The notes under the pieces are model-generated. The model worked only from the letters and a program-made list of their open reading frames with translations, ran no database searches and was not told where the DNA came from. DNA of 35,851 nt from Magnetococcales bacterium (GTDB taxonomy: Bacteria > Pseudomonadota > Alphaproteobacteria > UBA2136), in assembly GCA_002689455.1 (NCBI GenBank), contig NZGE01000036.1:1-35851 (forward strand). The letters are read 5' to 3'. Below are positions 22,065-30,862 of this stretch, piece by piece. A program made the position numbers and the translations under genes. How positions within the stretch are numbered: position 1 is the stretch's first letter; each line of letters starts with the position of its first letter.

Positions 22065-24431
22065 TTAGTTACGCAGCGGTTTGCCCTTGGTGAGCATGTG
22101 GTTAATACGCGCTTGCGTTTTCTTTGTTTTAGAAAGCCATAAAATGCCTTCTAATTCCAATTTCAACATATCTTCTTCGGTGATTTCTTCCGTAACGTCG
22201 GCGTTACCACCTGTTAAAATGTGTGAAAGTTTACCAGCAATGGTTACGTCATGCGGGGTTGCAATACCTTTAAGTGCAAAGTCATTTACACCAATTTTAA
22301 GGGCAGCCGCACCACCATGACCTGCTGGCTTGTAAACAAATGGTTCAGGCTTTTTAAAGTCCTTCGCCAGTTCCAATACTTTTTGTTTAGCACTGTAAAG
22401 CACACGGTCACGGTTCATGATGATGTCGTCGCCATCACGCAGAATGTTCATGTCTCGTGCTTCTTTTGCAGACGTTGCAACTTGTGCTGTTGCAATAGCT
22501 TCAAAGGCTTTCATTGGCCCAGCCATTGGACCTTTGTTTGTTTGGCCTTTGCGGTTTGCTTCACGACCAACCAATTCCTTACAGCCACCCCAAGCAGGTA
22601 CTAAACCAACGCCAGCTTCAACCAAGCCAACGTATGTTTCAGCATGTGCGGTGAGGGCGTTACAGTGAAGAAGCACTTCGCAACCACCACCTAAAGCCAT
22701 GCCTGAAGGTGCACCCACGATTGGTGCATCGGCATATTTCATGTTCATAAACGTTTTTTGACCCTTGCGGATAAACCAGCTTACAAATGGCCAAAGTTTA
22801 ACCTTTGTTGCCATTGTCACAAGGCCAAGGTTTGCACCCACGCAGAAGTTTTGATCCTCATTGTAAATAACCATACCCTTGTACTTGCTTTGACCTTTCA
22901 TTAGGTCAACCGCTTTGTTCATCACACTCATAATAAGTGGGTCCATCGCATTCATTTTAGAGTTAAACTCTAAACATAGAACACCGTCACCAATATCCCA
23001 TAAGTTGGCACCTAAGTTGGCGCCTACAAATGGAATGCGGAAGTTTTTCTCGTAAACAGGTTTGCTGTTGCGCTTAATATCTTCAAGCAGTAGCACACCT
23101 TCAGGGCGTACAACGTCTTCATACATACCCGCAAGGCTTAAGAATTGAAGCTTCCCGCCTTCAACCTTATAAAGCTTTTTGCCAACGGCAATTTGCAAGA
23201 ACTTTGGAACGTCGTAGCCAGTGGCTTTGAGTTTTTCAACAAAGTGCGTTACGCCAATTTTGTCGATCAGTTCAAACGGACCATATTTCCAGTTATAACC
23301 AAGGCGCATCGCACGGTCGACCAGTTCAATGTCGTCGGCAATTTCACCCACTAAGGAAGCAGCATAGCAAAGGGTGTTTGCCAACACGTCCCATGCGTAT
23401 TTACCTTCTTTAGAGTCATGATCTACCAATGCACGTAAGCCACCTTTTTTAGAAGCTTCAGCTGCATCTGGCTTTGGACGTTTTGCTTTGCTGTATGTTC
23501 CGTCTTCTAGTGAAATAACTTCTTTTACTTTTTTACCACCGTCTGTATTAAGGCGGTAAAAGCCACCTTTACCTTTACGGCCTGTGTAGCCATCATCAAT
23601 CATTTTAGAAAGAAGTTCAGGGGCGTCACCCAGTTGAATGAAAGGGTCACTTTCATGGAGTGATTTTTGGAAACTAGAGAAAATGTGTGGCATAAGGTCT
23701 AGCCCCACAAGGTCAATTAAACCAAACACACCTGTTTTAGGTACACCTGTTGGGCGACCCAGTAAAGCATCCGCTGTTTCTACATCAACGCCATGTTTAA
23801 TGGCTTTGGTAACGGCGGCATGAATCCAGAAAGTACCAATACGGTTGGCAATAAACCCTGGTGTATCATGACAGTTTACTAAGCTTTTACCCATTTTATA
23901 GTCAATAAATTGAGTCACAGATTCAAGCGTTTCCTCTGCCACATGCTTACTTTTTACAATTTCCATCAAGCGCATGTAGCGTGGTGGGTTGAAAAAGTGC
24001 GTAATGAAGAAATGTTTTTTAAATGCATCTGATGCATCTTCTGTTAGCATTTCAAGGGGCAGGGTAGATGTGTTCGATGACACAACCGCACCCTTTTTAA
24101 GATGCTTTTCAATTTTTTTGTAAAGATCCTTCTTAATATCAATGTTTTCAATGACCGCTTCAATAATCCAGTCGCAGTCTTTGATATCTTTTAAGTTATC
24201 TTCAATGTTACCCACCGTCATAAACTTGGCGTTCTTTTTATGCATAAACGCTGCTGGTTTAGACTTCTTAAGCTTTTCAAGTGCGCCTTTTGCAACCACG
24301 TTACGGTCGTCTGCACCTTTTGGTACAATATCTAAAAGAAGCACTTCTGTTTCGGCATTGGCTACTTGGGCTGCAATGCCTGCACCCATGACACCTGCGC
24401 CAATAACAGCTACTTTTTTAATTTCAGACAT
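22065..24431 (-). CDS. Bifunctional 3-hydroxyacyl-CoA dehydrogenase / enoyl-CoA hydratase, FadN type
   Basis: 788 residues from the ATG at 24431 (GGAGG 7 nt upstream; the start overlaps the thiolase stop as TAATG). The dehydrogenase half comes first: NAD Rossmann motif GAGVMG (11-16) and catalytic His145 in THFFNPP. The enoyl-CoA hydratase half follows, with FCVGANLGLV, GMALGGGCEV (about 575-585) and VEAGVGLVPAWGG carrying the two expected acidic residues. This order is the reverse of E. coli FadB/FadJ and matches FadN of Bacillus. The C-terminus ARINHMLTKGKPLRN is nearly that of FadN as I recall it. It performs hydration and the second oxidation of beta-oxidation, next to its thiolase partner. 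Confidence 0.93.
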   Translation of the reverse strand: MSEIKKVAVIGAGVMGAGIAAQVANAETEVLLLDIVPKGADDRNVVAKGALEKLKKSKPAAFMHKKNAKFMTVGNIEDNLKDIKDCDWIIEAVIENIDIKKDLYKKIEKHLKKGAVVSSNTSTLPLEMLTEDASDAFKKHFFITHFFNPPRYMRLMEIVKSKHVAEETLESVTQFIDYKMGKSLVNCHDTPGFIANRIGTFWIHAAVTKAIKHGVDVETADALLGRPTGVPKTGVFGLIDLVGLDLMPHIFSSFQKSLHESDPFIQLGDAPELLSKMIDDGYTGRKGKGGFYRLNTDGGKKVKEVISLEDGTYSKAKRPKPDAAEASKKGGLRALVDHDSKEGKYAWDVLANTLCYAASLVGEIADDIELVDRAMRLGYNWKYGPFELIDKIGVTHFVEKLKATGYDVPKFLQIAVGKKLYKVEGGKLQFLSLAGMYEDVVRPEGVLLLEDIKRNSKPVYEKNFRIPFVGANLGANLWDIGDGVLCLEFNSKMNAMDPLIMSVMNKAVDLMKGQSKYKGMVIYNEDQNFCVGANLGLVTMATKVKLWPFVSWFIRKGQKTFMNMKYADAPIVGAPSGMALGGGCEVLLHCNALTAHAETYVGLVEAGVGLVPAWGGCKELVGREANRKGQTNKGPMAGPMKAFEAIATAQVATSAKEARDMNILRDGDDIIMNRDRVLYSAKQKVLELAKDFKKPEPFVYKPAGHGGAAALKIGVNDFALKGIATPHDVTIAGKLSHILTGGNADVTEEITEEDMLKLELEGILWLSKTKKTQARINHMLTKGKPLRN

Positions 24432-25567
24432 TAGATAGCCTCCAGAACTGTTGCAATACCTTGGCCACCACCAATACATTGAGTGGCTAGGGCATATTTA
24501 CCTTTTTCACGTACAAGCAGTTGCGCTGCTTTACCTGTAATACGTGCACCTGTGGTTCCAAGTGGGTGACCCAGTGCAATGGCACCGCCATCAATGTTAA
24601 TTTTATTAATGTCTAGCCCAAGGTCGCGAATAACAGCTAAACTTTGTGAAGCAAACGCTTCGTTAAGCTCAATAACGTCAAGGTCGGCGGCTGTAATGCC
24701 TGCACGTTCAAGTGCTTTTTTGGCAGCAGGAACAGGGCCGATACCCATAATTTCAGGGTCACAACCAGCCACAGCGATTGATTTAATACGAGCCAGCGGC
24801 TTTAGCTTGTTTTCTTTTGCGAAATCTTCACTGCAAACAAGTACAGCGCAAACACCGTCTGTGAGCGGTGAAGATGTACCCGCTGTTACTGAACCGTCTT
24901 CTTTGAAGGCTGGTTTTAAACCACCTAAGCCTTCCGCTGTTGTTTCAGGGCGAATACATTCATCTTCGCTGATGGTACGGTTACCGTCTTGAATTGGGAT
25001 AATTTCATCTTTGAAGTTACCAGCTTCACGCGCCTTAGCTGCTTTTTTGTGGCTAAGCGCTGCAAACTCATCCATTTCTTCGCGTGTGAGCTTATATTTG
25101 TCTACCACGTTTTCAGCTGTTTCGCCCATGCCCATGTAAGCTTCAGGCATTTTTTCAAAAAGCCCTGGGTGTGGCATTGGGTTAAAGCCTGTCATCGGTG
25201 TACGGGACATGTTTTCCATACCTGCACAAATGAAAGCATCGCCTGCACCCATTTGGATCATACCAGCGGCATTGTGAATGGCCTGCATGGAAGAACCACA
25301 AAAACGGTTAAGCGTACAACCCGCCACAGACTTAGGCAGCCCTGCAAGGAAACACACCAAGCGTGCAATGTTAAAGCCTTGCTCACCTTCAGGGAAGGCG
25401 CAACCCATAATAAGGTCTTCAATTTTTGCAGGGTCAACTTTTGTTTTCTTCACAAGTTCTTTAATAACTTGACCGGCCATTTCATCGGCACGAACGGTTT
25501 TAAGTGAACCTTTGTGTGCTGGTGTTAATGGGCTTCTGTAATATGCTGCAATAACAACGTTTTTCAT
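24431..25567 (-). CDS. Acetyl-CoA acyltransferase (3-ketoacyl-CoA thiolase)
   Basis: 378 residues, slightly short of the common 390. Cleaves 3-ketoacyl-CoA with CoA to give acetyl-CoA, the last step of beta-oxidation. The acyl-accepting Cys90 is in LNRFCGSSMQ; the other catalytic residues are H334 in ALGHPLGTTGAR and C364 in TQCIGGGQG, and NEAFASQ is also present. FadA- or FadI-like by context rather than a biosynthetic thiolase. It is coupled at both ends: its ATG shares one base with the fadD stop codon and its stop overlaps the FadN-like start. Exact chain-length preference cannot be judged. Confidence 0.94.
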   Translation of the reverse strand: MKNVVIAAYYRSPLTPAHKGSLKTVRADEMAGQVIKELVKKTKVDPAKIEDLIMGCAFPEGEQGFNIARLVCFLAGLPKSVAGCTLNRFCGSSMQAIHNAAGMIQMGAGDAFICAGMENMSRTPMTGFNPMPHPGLFEKMPEAYMGMGETAENVVDKYKLTREEMDEFAALSHKKAAKAREAGNFKDEIIPIQDGNRTISEDECIRPETTAEGLGGLKPAFKEDGSVTAGTSSPLTDGVCAVLVCSEDFAKENKLKPLARIKSIAVAGCDPEIMGIGPVPAAKKALERAGITAADLDVIELNEAFASQSLAVIRDLGLDINKINIDGGAIALGHPLGTTGARITGKAAQLLVREKGKYALATQCIGGGQGIATVLEAI

Positions 25568-27267
25568 TATTTTTGGTTCCTTTTTTCTTTTTCTTCAGCG
25601 ATAAGCTCTTTTTTAGATAACTTACCGATGAGCGTTTTTGGTAGTTCGTCTCTAAATTCAATCTCCGCTGGTTTCTCAATTGGATTCAAGCGTGATTTAA
25701 CAAACGTTAACAATTCTTCTTTAGTTATATGGGCATCCGCTTTCAATTTTACAAATGCCTTTGGTACTTCGCCTTTGTTATCGTCTGGAATGCCAATAAC
25801 AATAACTTCTTCGACCATTTCATTTTTATAGAAGGCTTCTTCAATCATACGAGGGTAAACATTATAACCAGAAGTAATGATAATTTCTTTCAGGCGGTCG
25901 GTTAAGAAAACATATCCGTCTTCATCCATGTAACCCACATCACCTGTTTTTAACCAGTCATCAATAAGTGTTTCTTTTGTGGCTTCTTCTTTACCCCAGT
26001 AGCCTTTCATAACTTGCGGTCCACGAATGAAAACTTCACCGCGTTCGCCTGTTGGTAAAACTTTTTCGTTTTTATCAAGGTCACGAATTTCAACACATGT
26101 ACCAGGAAGTGGAATACCAATGGCGTTTGGTTTACCACCTGTGTGTGGTGGGTTACATGTTGCCACAGGTGAGCACTCAGATAGTCCATAACCTTCTACC
26201 ATTTTACAGCCTGTTAAGTTGACAAAAGTGTCTCGTACTTGTTCTGGCAATGTTGCACCACCAGAAATACAATACTTCAGTGAACTTAAGTTATAGTTCA
26301 AAATATCTTTGTGGTTGTTAATGGCATTAAAGATGGTTGGAACACCTGGGAAAATGGTTGGCTTAAGTTTATGTATTGCTTTAAGAGTGTCGTCTAAGTT
26401 AAAGCGTGGATACATAATAATGCGTGAAGCTGTGTGAATGGCTAAGTTCATGACAGCGGTCATCGCAAAGACGTGGAAGAATGGTATAACGCCTAAAAAG
26501 CGTTCGCCATTTTCGTCAACATCGCCCAGCCACAAGCGTACTTGTGCAGCATTGCTGTAAACATTTTCATGGGTAAGCATGGCACCTTTAGGTACACCTG
26601 TTGTACCACCTGTGTACTGAAGCAATGCAATATCATTTTCAGGGGATATTTCAACCTTTGTAGGTTGACCATCATTGGCAATAAGGTTGGTAAACAAAAT
26701 ATTTGTATTGTTTTCTTCAATGGTAGCCAGCTCTTTACCTTTAAACAGTTTAAATAAAATGCTTTTAACACAGGAAAGGGCACCTGGTAGTGAACAAACC
26801 ACAATTTTAGAAAGCTGTGTATGGTCAACTGACTTTTCAACTTTTTCGTAAATGGCTTCCACATCGAGCGTGAACATCAGGCGGATACCACTGTCGTTAA
26901 TTTGGTATTCCAACTCTTCTTGTGTGTAAAGTGGGTTAAAGTTTACAACTGTGCAACCTGCTTTCATGGCACCAAAATATGCCGCAATATAGTAAGGGCA
27001 GTTTGGTAGGCATAAGCCAATACGGTCACCTTTTTTCATGCCAAGGTCTTGCAAACCTTTGGCAACTTGGTTGGCCATTCTCATAATTTCGTCATAGGCG
27101 TATTCACGTCCTAAAAAGTCCGCACATATGCGGTCAGGGTGGTTTTCTGCAGCTGTTTCCAGTAAGCGGTAAACAGGTTGTGATTTTGCAGTGAATGCCC
27201 AGTTCATATTTTCTGGATATGACTTTTCCCACAGATGTGGCTTCATACTTTTTGCAGTGTGACTCAT
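25567..27267 (-). CDS. fadD: Long-chain fatty-acid--CoA ligase
   Basis: 566 residues, the usual FadD length. Activates fatty acids to acyl-CoA through an acyl-adenylate, trapping them in the cell. AMP-binding P-loop YTGGTTGVPKG is at 218-228; VEGYGLSECSPV (about 345) and TGDVGYMDEDGYVFLTDRLKEIIITSG (about 435-460) are the other adenylation motifs, and the C-terminal lysine lies in PKTLIGKLSKKEL (about 549). The motif order and length fit long-chain ligases better than acetyl-CoA synthetases. The ATG overlaps the stop codon of the preceding gene as ATGA, so the two are translationally coupled. Confidence 0.95.
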   Translation of the reverse strand: MSHTAKSMKPHLWEKSYPENMNWAFTAKSQPVYRLLETAAENHPDRICADFLGREYAYDEIMRMANQVAKGLQDLGMKKGDRIGLCLPNCPYYIAAYFGAMKAGCTVVNFNPLYTQEELEYQINDSGIRLMFTLDVEAIYEKVEKSVDHTQLSKIVVCSLPGALSCVKSILFKLFKGKELATIEENNTNILFTNLIANDGQPTKVEISPENDIALLQYTGGTTGVPKGAMLTHENVYSNAAQVRLWLGDVDENGERFLGVIPFFHVFAMTAVMNLAIHTASRIIMYPRFNLDDTLKAIHKLKPTIFPGVPTIFNAINNHKDILNYNLSSLKYCISGGATLPEQVRDTFVNLTGCKMVEGYGLSECSPVATCNPPHTGGKPNAIGIPLPGTCVEIRDLDKNEKVLPTGERGEVFIRGPQVMKGYWGKEEATKETLIDDWLKTGDVGYMDEDGYVFLTDRLKEIIITSGYNVYPRMIEEAFYKNEMVEEVIVIGIPDDNKGEVPKAFVKLKADAHITKEELLTFVKSRLNPIEKPAEIEFRDELPKTLIGKLSKKELIAEEKEKRNQK

Positions 27268-29594
27268 GATGCATCCTTATTTTTTGTTGCTTTTTTGGCA
27301 TCTTTTACGAATTGTATCAAAAGTTTATGGGTTTCGCCAATATTGTCATAAATAATGCCGTGTCTTGCCGTATCTATCATATGTACGACTTTTTCTTTAA
27401 TGTTCAGTGCTTTAAATAAAACTTTAGCGGCTTTAGGGTTTACCACAGGGTCTTCTGTTGCTTGAATAATCGTAACAGGGCATGTGATGTATTGCAGGCG
27501 CTTTTTAACGCTTTGCACAAGGTAACGCAGTTCATTTAAGGCCGAAACAGGCATGGTTGCGTAGTTGGTTTTTGGGTAAGCCGACTTGTTTGGTTTAAAT
27601 GGAACCAAACTTTCAAGTTTTGGTATCACACTAAACAACTTATTAATGAAGTGAAGCAGGGGCACAAGGTGCATCATCTTATCTTTTAAAATAAGAGGGG
27701 TGCAAACACTGGCAACACCTGCAAGTTGTTTAGGGTTGGTAGATGCATGCCTTAAAGCAAGTGCACCACCACCACTAAAGCCAATGATATAAATTTCATC
27801 GCAAAATGCGCTTAAAATTTTGTAGTTACGACGCACAGAGCCTAACCACTGTTCATGTGTTCTGCTATCTAAGTCCCAAGGGCTGGTGCCGTGACCGCTA
27901 ACACGCATACCTAAAACAGCGTGGCCTTCTTTATGAAGTTTTATGCCCAGTTCAGAAAGTTCACCAGGTGATGATAAGAACCCATGGATAAGAAGCACAC
28001 CTTTTTTGGCCTTTTTCTTTTGAGGCAGAAGGTAAGGGTCGGTGCTTTCGGTTATGGTTTCTTGTTTGTTAATTTCTTCGTGGCGCTTTTTGCTGTAAAG
28101 CTCTTTGTTGTAGGCTGTTGCACGAATTTCATCGTCAAACATTAGCAAAGCTAGTTCGCGTTCGTCATATTTATCAATCTTTTTAATGGTTTCTAAAATT
28201 GTTTTTTTAACTTGAGTGACAGGCGCAATTTCGTTTACACGCATCTTAATTGGGTTTTCCATGCGCACAAGGTTCGAGTCCCCATCGGTGAGTACTTTAT
28301 CTTGGAAATAATAATTTTTCGCATCTTCTTTAATGAGGCCAGCTAGCTTATTGGTGCGAATGTTTCGCTTTAATAAAAGGCTTTTACCACGGTATAAGTT
28401 TTTATAGTCACGTGGCCTAAAGAAACTGCTATGCAAGTGAACTTTAGGGTCTTCTTGAAGTTTTTTGAAGGAGATGTATATCATTTTATGAAAAACATCC
28501 TTTGGAAGGCTGAAAACCTCCTGTTTCATAAGTTCTGTTATGGTTGTGGCTGTAATGTGGGCCAAGTTTACGGTAACACCGTCGTAAAGGTGCTCCATAT
28601 ATTGGTCACGAATTTTGTCGGTTTCTTTTGAAATAAACTGCGCAAGAAGTTGTTCCGACCATGTGTCCGCTTGGTGTCTTAAACTGAACAGTTCATCAAG
28701 GGAGTTTACACCCAAGAAATACTTTTTAAGAAGCATACGTTCCCACCAGTGCCAAGTTTTATGAATTTCAATGGGTTCAGCAAATCGAATGTCCATGTCG
28801 GTGTCTTTTAAAAGGATATTCCCTTCAATGACAATTTCTTCCAACGCCGATTGAGGGAGCTTTTTAACAAAGAACTCAGCTAATTTGGTTGCAATGTTAT
28901 CGCTGACACGAATTGGGTAAAACGTAATGGTGCCTGGCACAATGTTTGTGGGCTTGTTGGCTTGTTTTAAAAGCTCTTCAACCGATTCAAGCTCGAGTGA
29001 TTGACGCCATCTTTCAAGCCTTTCCATGTCACCGTCTTCGTGAAGGTCCTTAATACGGCGTTTGAACAGGTCAAGCGTGAGCGCTAAAATGGCAGCGCCT
29101 CGGTGGTGTTTACGAAAAGCCATGGCTGTTTTAGAGAAAACACCATACTTACCGCTATCGTCCATAACACGGCGGTCCTTAATCATGCCACCTTCTGGGA
29201 AAATAACAACTTTACGTCCACGTAAAATTTCGGAAGCCAAGAACGGTAATAAACCAGGCAAGTCATTAGGTACAGCACCGCCACCGCGCATAAACTTAGA
29301 GAGCTTCTCGCTGGCGTCGAACAATTCAGCGTGGGCAATGGTTCTGGTGTAATAGCCACCTTGTTTATAAAAAATGTAAGGCGGAATGCCTGTTTCAAAG
29401 CGGGCAAAATGGTTGAAGAGGAATATTTGACCATCTTCAAGCGTGTTGTCATCTAAATGAACATGAACTTTAAGGCCGAAATTGTCTTGCACACGGTCAA
29501 AGTTTTTCACACACCAGTCGTAGGTTTCTTTACTGCATGCGTAATATTCGTTTAGGTTTGTTGGGTCTATGTCTTTTTTTTCTTCGTCGCTCAT
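27264..29594 (-). CDS. Acyltransferase (PlsC superfamily) fused to an alpha/beta hydrolase
   Basis: 776 residues from the ATG at 29594; a longer form starts at 29651 but that ATG lies only about 11 nt after the predicted transcript start, and neither has a good ribosome binding site. Residues about 50-330 are an LPLAT/PlsC-like acyltransferase: NHFARFE (motif I as HX4E, H62/E67, instead of HX4D) and FPEGG (132-136). A helical linker of unknown fold spans about 340-520. The C-terminal part is an alpha/beta hydrolase like monoacylglycerol lipases: oxyanion motif LLIHGF (about 535), nucleophile GFSGGG (about 605), acid in ATEDPVV (about 715), His in TARHGIIYD (about 744). One chain may thus both make and cleave glycerolipid esters. 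It heads the beta-oxidation operon, suggesting it frees or diverts acyl chains for FadD. Substrates unknown. Confidence 0.85.
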   Translation of the reverse strand: MSDEEKKDIDPTNLNEYYACSKETYDWCVKNFDRVQDNFGLKVHVHLDDNTLEDGQIFLFNHFARFETGIPPYIFYKQGGYYTRTIAHAELFDASEKLSKFMRGGGAVPNDLPGLLPFLASEILRGRKVVIFPEGGMIKDRRVMDDSGKYGVFSKTAMAFRKHHRGAAILALTLDLFKRRIKDLHEDGDMERLERWRQSLELESVEELLKQANKPTNIVPGTITFYPIRVSDNIATKLAEFFVKKLPQSALEEIVIEGNILLKDTDMDIRFAEPIEIHKTWHWWERMLLKKYFLGVNSLDELFSLRHQADTWSEQLLAQFISKETDKIRDQYMEHLYDGVTVNLAHITATTITELMKQEVFSLPKDVFHKMIYISFKKLQEDPKVHLHSSFFRPRDYKNLYRGKSLLLKRNIRTNKLAGLIKEDAKNYYFQDKVLTDGDSNLVRMENPIKMRVNEIAPVTQVKKTILETIKKIDKYDERELALLMFDDEIRATAYNKELYSKKRHEEINKQETITESTDPYLLPQKKKAKKGVLLIHGFLSSPGELSELGIKLHKEGHAVLGMRVSGHGTSPWDLDSRTHEQWLGSVRRNYKILSAFCDEIYIIGFSGGGALALRHASTNPKQLAGVASVCTPLILKDKMMHLVPLLHFINKLFSVIPKLESLVPFKPNKSAYPKTNYATMPVSALNELRYLVQSVKKRLQYITCPVTIIQATEDPVVNPKAAKVLFKALNIKEKVVHMIDTARHGIIYDNIGETHKLLIQFVKDAKKATKNKDAS

Positions 29595-29668
29595 TTTCAA
29601 CCGTTCGTTAAGGGTCTTTTTATTTTTCTTATTCCTTATAGGAAGGTGCATTAAATGCTTTTGTGACT

Positions 29669-29699
29669 ATTATAGACTATTTGCCGAAGAATTGTGCAA
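29669..29699 (-). promoter_or_regulatory. Promoter of the five-gene fatty-acid operon
   Basis: On the minus strand: TTGCAC (29699-29694), 19-bp spacer, TATAAT (29674-29669). The -10 is consensus; the spacer is long, which may mean an activator is needed. I saw no FadR- or PsrA-like palindrome over it. Confidence 0.55.
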
Positions 29700-29721
29700 C
29701 TGTTTTTTTGACAACAAAAAA

Positions 29722-29743
29722 AAGCCTCCCAGAAGAGAGACTT
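29722..29743 (-). terminator. Intrinsic terminator of the 217-residue gene
   Basis: On the minus strand AAGTCTCTC / GGGAGGCTT pair over a 4-nt loop, including two G-T wobbles, followed by a run of Ts. It begins about 19 nt beyond the stop codon at 29762. Confidence 0.75.
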
Positions 29744-29761
29744 TTTTGTCGATAATTGTGG

Positions 29762-30415
29762 TTAGTTAACGTACTGATTCAGCCACGCTTTAACTTTACC
29801 CCAGAAAGAGGTTGTGTAGCCTTGCGCATGAACGTTTTTAAACGCACGGTCAATGGTTTCAAGTTGGTATTTAAAGCGTGAACCTTGATCACCGTTTAAA
29901 TAGTCAGCGACAAATTCTTCATAGCTGACAGTTTTAATGCCGACAATTTTCCCACCAACTTCAATGTTGTTGAACTGTTCTTTGGAAAGAACGATGTAAC
30001 GTTCAAATGCAACACGTTTAATGGGGAAGGCACCGTATGGTGTATTCAGTGGTTCTGCCATGGCTTCAGCTGGATATTCACAAATACTGAAAGAGCTTAC
30101 TTTCACACACCCGCTTACATTAATATTCAGCATGTTTTTGGCGTGCACATCTGCAAGCTCAGCAAATGAACATGGGCCTGAAACAAGACCGCCGTTAAAC
30201 CCACCAATCAGGCATGTTGGACCATTTTCGGGAATAGCATTTGGTACATCGCCTTGCGGTAAAATGCCTAAAATGAGCTGACCATCTTCAGTGAACGGAA
30301 TGTTGGTGGCACTAAAAGCCAACCACGTTTGTACCATTTGGGTGCGTAACTCGGCAGGTGCGGTTTTTAAGGTTTCAGTAATAGCTTCATTTGATAAAGC
30401 ATTTTGATCACACAT
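29762..30415 (-). CDS. Unrecognised 217-residue soluble protein
   Basis: No signal peptide or membrane helix. The centre (about 60-150) is rich in short beta-like stretches with glycine and cysteine: GPTCLIGGFNGGLVSGPCSF, then NINVSGCVKVSSFSICEYP. The last 40 residues are amphipathic helix and aromatic (FWGKVKAWLNQYVN). Five Cys in all, with no metal-binding CxxC. It vaguely recalls split-barrel flavin-binding proteins but I cannot support that assignment. GGAGAA lies 7 nt before the ATG. It has its own promoter and terminator, between the ppiD unit and the fatty-acid operon. Composition is that of a true protein; function unknown. Confidence 0.75.
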   Translation of the reverse strand: MCDQNALSNEAITETLKTAPAELRTQMVQTWLAFSATNIPFTEDGQLILGILPQGDVPNAIPENGPTCLIGGFNGGLVSGPCSFAELADVHAKNMLNINVSGCVKVSSFSICEYPAEAMAEPLNTPYGAFPIKRVAFERYIVLSKEQFNNIEVGGKIVGIKTVSYEEFVADYLNGDQGSRFKYQLETIDRAFKNVHAQGYTTSFWGKVKAWLNQYVN

Positions 30416-30476
30416 AGAATGTTCTCCATAGTTGTATGTGTAAAAAGGGAAATGTGTTTCGATTAAATCGGATATA

Positions 30477-30504
30477 GTTATAGGTGTTTTAAATGAAAAA
30501 TCAA
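30477..30504 (-). promoter_or_regulatory. Candidate promoter of the 217-residue gene
   Basis: On the minus strand: TTGATT (30504-30499), 16-bp spacer, TATAAC (30482-30477), about 60 bp before the start codon. Confidence 0.55.
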
Positions 30505-30514
30505 GGGGGAAGGG

Positions 30515-30841
30515 TTATTTAAACATCACTGAAATGTGGTTTTCTTCAGCGTTACCTTCAATTTCTTCAATAGTAACAGCTTTTTTGAGTTGTTTTTCTA
30601 GAATATCACGCAGAACAATAAGGCGTTCAATCACAACTGTTCGGTTGCCTTCAGGTAGCTTGACAAGGAAATTTGTAACATTTTGAGATTTAGCGGTTTT
30701 AAGCAGGTTGCGTAAACCTGTTGCATCTTCAGTTGCCACCCAGCGGTTTTGCTTTTGGTAAACAAGGTCATATGTTTCCTTCGCAAAGGCTGGTGTTGTT
30801 AAAACTGTGAATGTGAGTGCTAAAACCGCTAAAATTCTCAT
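30515..30841 (-). CDS. Small secreted protein, function unknown
   Basis: 108 residues with a clear signal peptide (RILAVLALTFTVLTTPAFA, cut before KETY), giving a mature periplasmic protein of about 88 residues with no Cys. The mature part alternates strand (FLVKLPEG), helix (RLIVLRDILEKQLKKA) and strand (VTIEEIEG, HISVMFK), a plan that recalls a shortened OmpA-like domain, but key OmpA residues are not evident and I do not assign it. AGGAG lies 12 nt upstream. It follows ppiD by 21 bp on the same strand, so it is probably co-transcribed with that folding factor. Confidence 0.75.
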   Translation of the reverse strand: MRILAVLALTFTVLTTPAFAKETYDLVYQKQNRWVATEDATGLRNLLKTAKSQNVTNFLVKLPEGNRTVVIERLIVLRDILEKQLKKAVTIEEIEGNAEENHISVMFK

Positions 30842-30862
30842 AGATCTTTTAACTCCTAATCC

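Noticed and set aside
24989-25507. 172-codon plus-strand frame antisense to the thiolase
   Set aside because: Cys/His/Phe-rich translation typical of a shadow frame; the thiolase on the other strand has all catalytic motifs.
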